DNA of 7,732 nucleotides from Gemmatimonadota bacterium (GTDB lineage Bacteria > Gemmatimonadota > Gemmatimonadetes > Longimicrobiales > UBA6960), in assembly GCA_022564535.1 (NCBI GenBank), contig JADFLD010000076.1, positions 1-7,732 on the forward strand, in the 5' to 3' direction. Positions 6,751 to 7,732 of the stretch are shown piece after piece. Below the pieces are notes generated by a model. That model saw nothing but the letters and a program-made list of their open reading frames with translations, was not told where the DNA came from and ran no database searches. Numbering within the stretch: the first letter of the stretch is position 1; every line of letters starts with the position of its first letter. Position numbers and translations under genes: made by a program.

Positions 6751-6781
6751 GGTACGTCGGATCCCCTGAAGGCTTACATCC
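6751..6781 (-). promoter_or_regulatory. Candidate ECF-type promoter upstream of the sigma gene
   Basis: In the 57-base gap after gap, the minus strand reads GGATGTAAG (from 6781), then 16 bases counted from the end of GGATGT, then CGACGTACC (6759-6751). A TGTAA/GGA-type -35 and a CGAC/CGTC-type -10 are common in promoters read by ECF sigma factors, and such genes are often autoregulated. The octamer TCCGACGT recurs upstream of secG. The match is by eye, and the exact -35 register is uncertain. If the -10 is right, transcription would start within a few bases of the sigma start codon. Confidence 0.35.
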
Positions 6782-6802
6782 TCACCCGCTTCCTCCAACA
6801 CC

Positions 6803-7732
<930 letters not shown>

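Noticed and set aside
6746..6802. A terminator between gap and the sigma gene
   Set aside because: I found no inverted repeat followed by a T-run in these 57 bases, so read-through from gap is likely.

Overview
The window reads as one dense chromosomal stretch of a GC-rich bacterium. Every gene I can support lies on the minus strand, so gene order runs from high to low coordinates. The organism is most likely from Gemmatimonadota or a related group. The grounds are the high GC content, a protein carrying TonB C-terminal and GWxTD-like domains (GWxTD proteins are common in Gemmatimonadota and Acidobacteriota), and the grouping of gap, pgk, tpiA and secG. This placement is an inference from gene content, not from a marker gene.

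Layout in transcription order: (1) 7732-6803, type I glyceraldehyde-3-phosphate dehydrogenase, cut at the window edge; (2) 6745-6146, an ECF sigma factor; (3) 6149-4056, a 697-residue single-pass membrane protein with a short cytoplasmic anti-sigma-like head, a TonB C-terminal domain, a helical (TPR-like) region and a divergent GWxTD-like domain; (4) 4059-2845, phosphoglycerate kinase; (5) 2842-2102, triosephosphate isomerase; (6) 2014-1640, SecG; (7) a hairpin with a T-rich tail at 1595-1562, probably the end of the transcript; (8) 1547-510 and 444-1, the alpha and beta E1 subunits of a thiamine-diphosphate 2-oxoacid dehydrogenase, the beta subunit running off the window.

GAPDH, PGK and TpiA are three consecutive lower-glycolysis enzymes and keep their catalytic motifs. 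The unusual part is the two-gene envelope-signalling cassette between gap and pgk. The sigma gene and the membrane protein overlap by ATGA, and the membrane protein and pgk overlap by GTGA, so translation of pgk is probably coupled to that of the cassette. The octamer TCCGACGT occurs in both sizeable gaps of the cluster, upstream of the sigma gene and upstream of secG, and could be the -10 element of a promoter read by the sigma factor. A second oddity is the E1 alpha subunit: both positions that normally bind the Mg2+ of thiamine diphosphate are replaced (GDG to GPG, and the second Asn of the NN pair to Ser), while the neighbouring beta subunit keeps its catalytic Glu.

I see no tRNA, rRNA, CRISPR array, insertion sequence or attachment site. 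No gap between genes exceeds about 100 bases.
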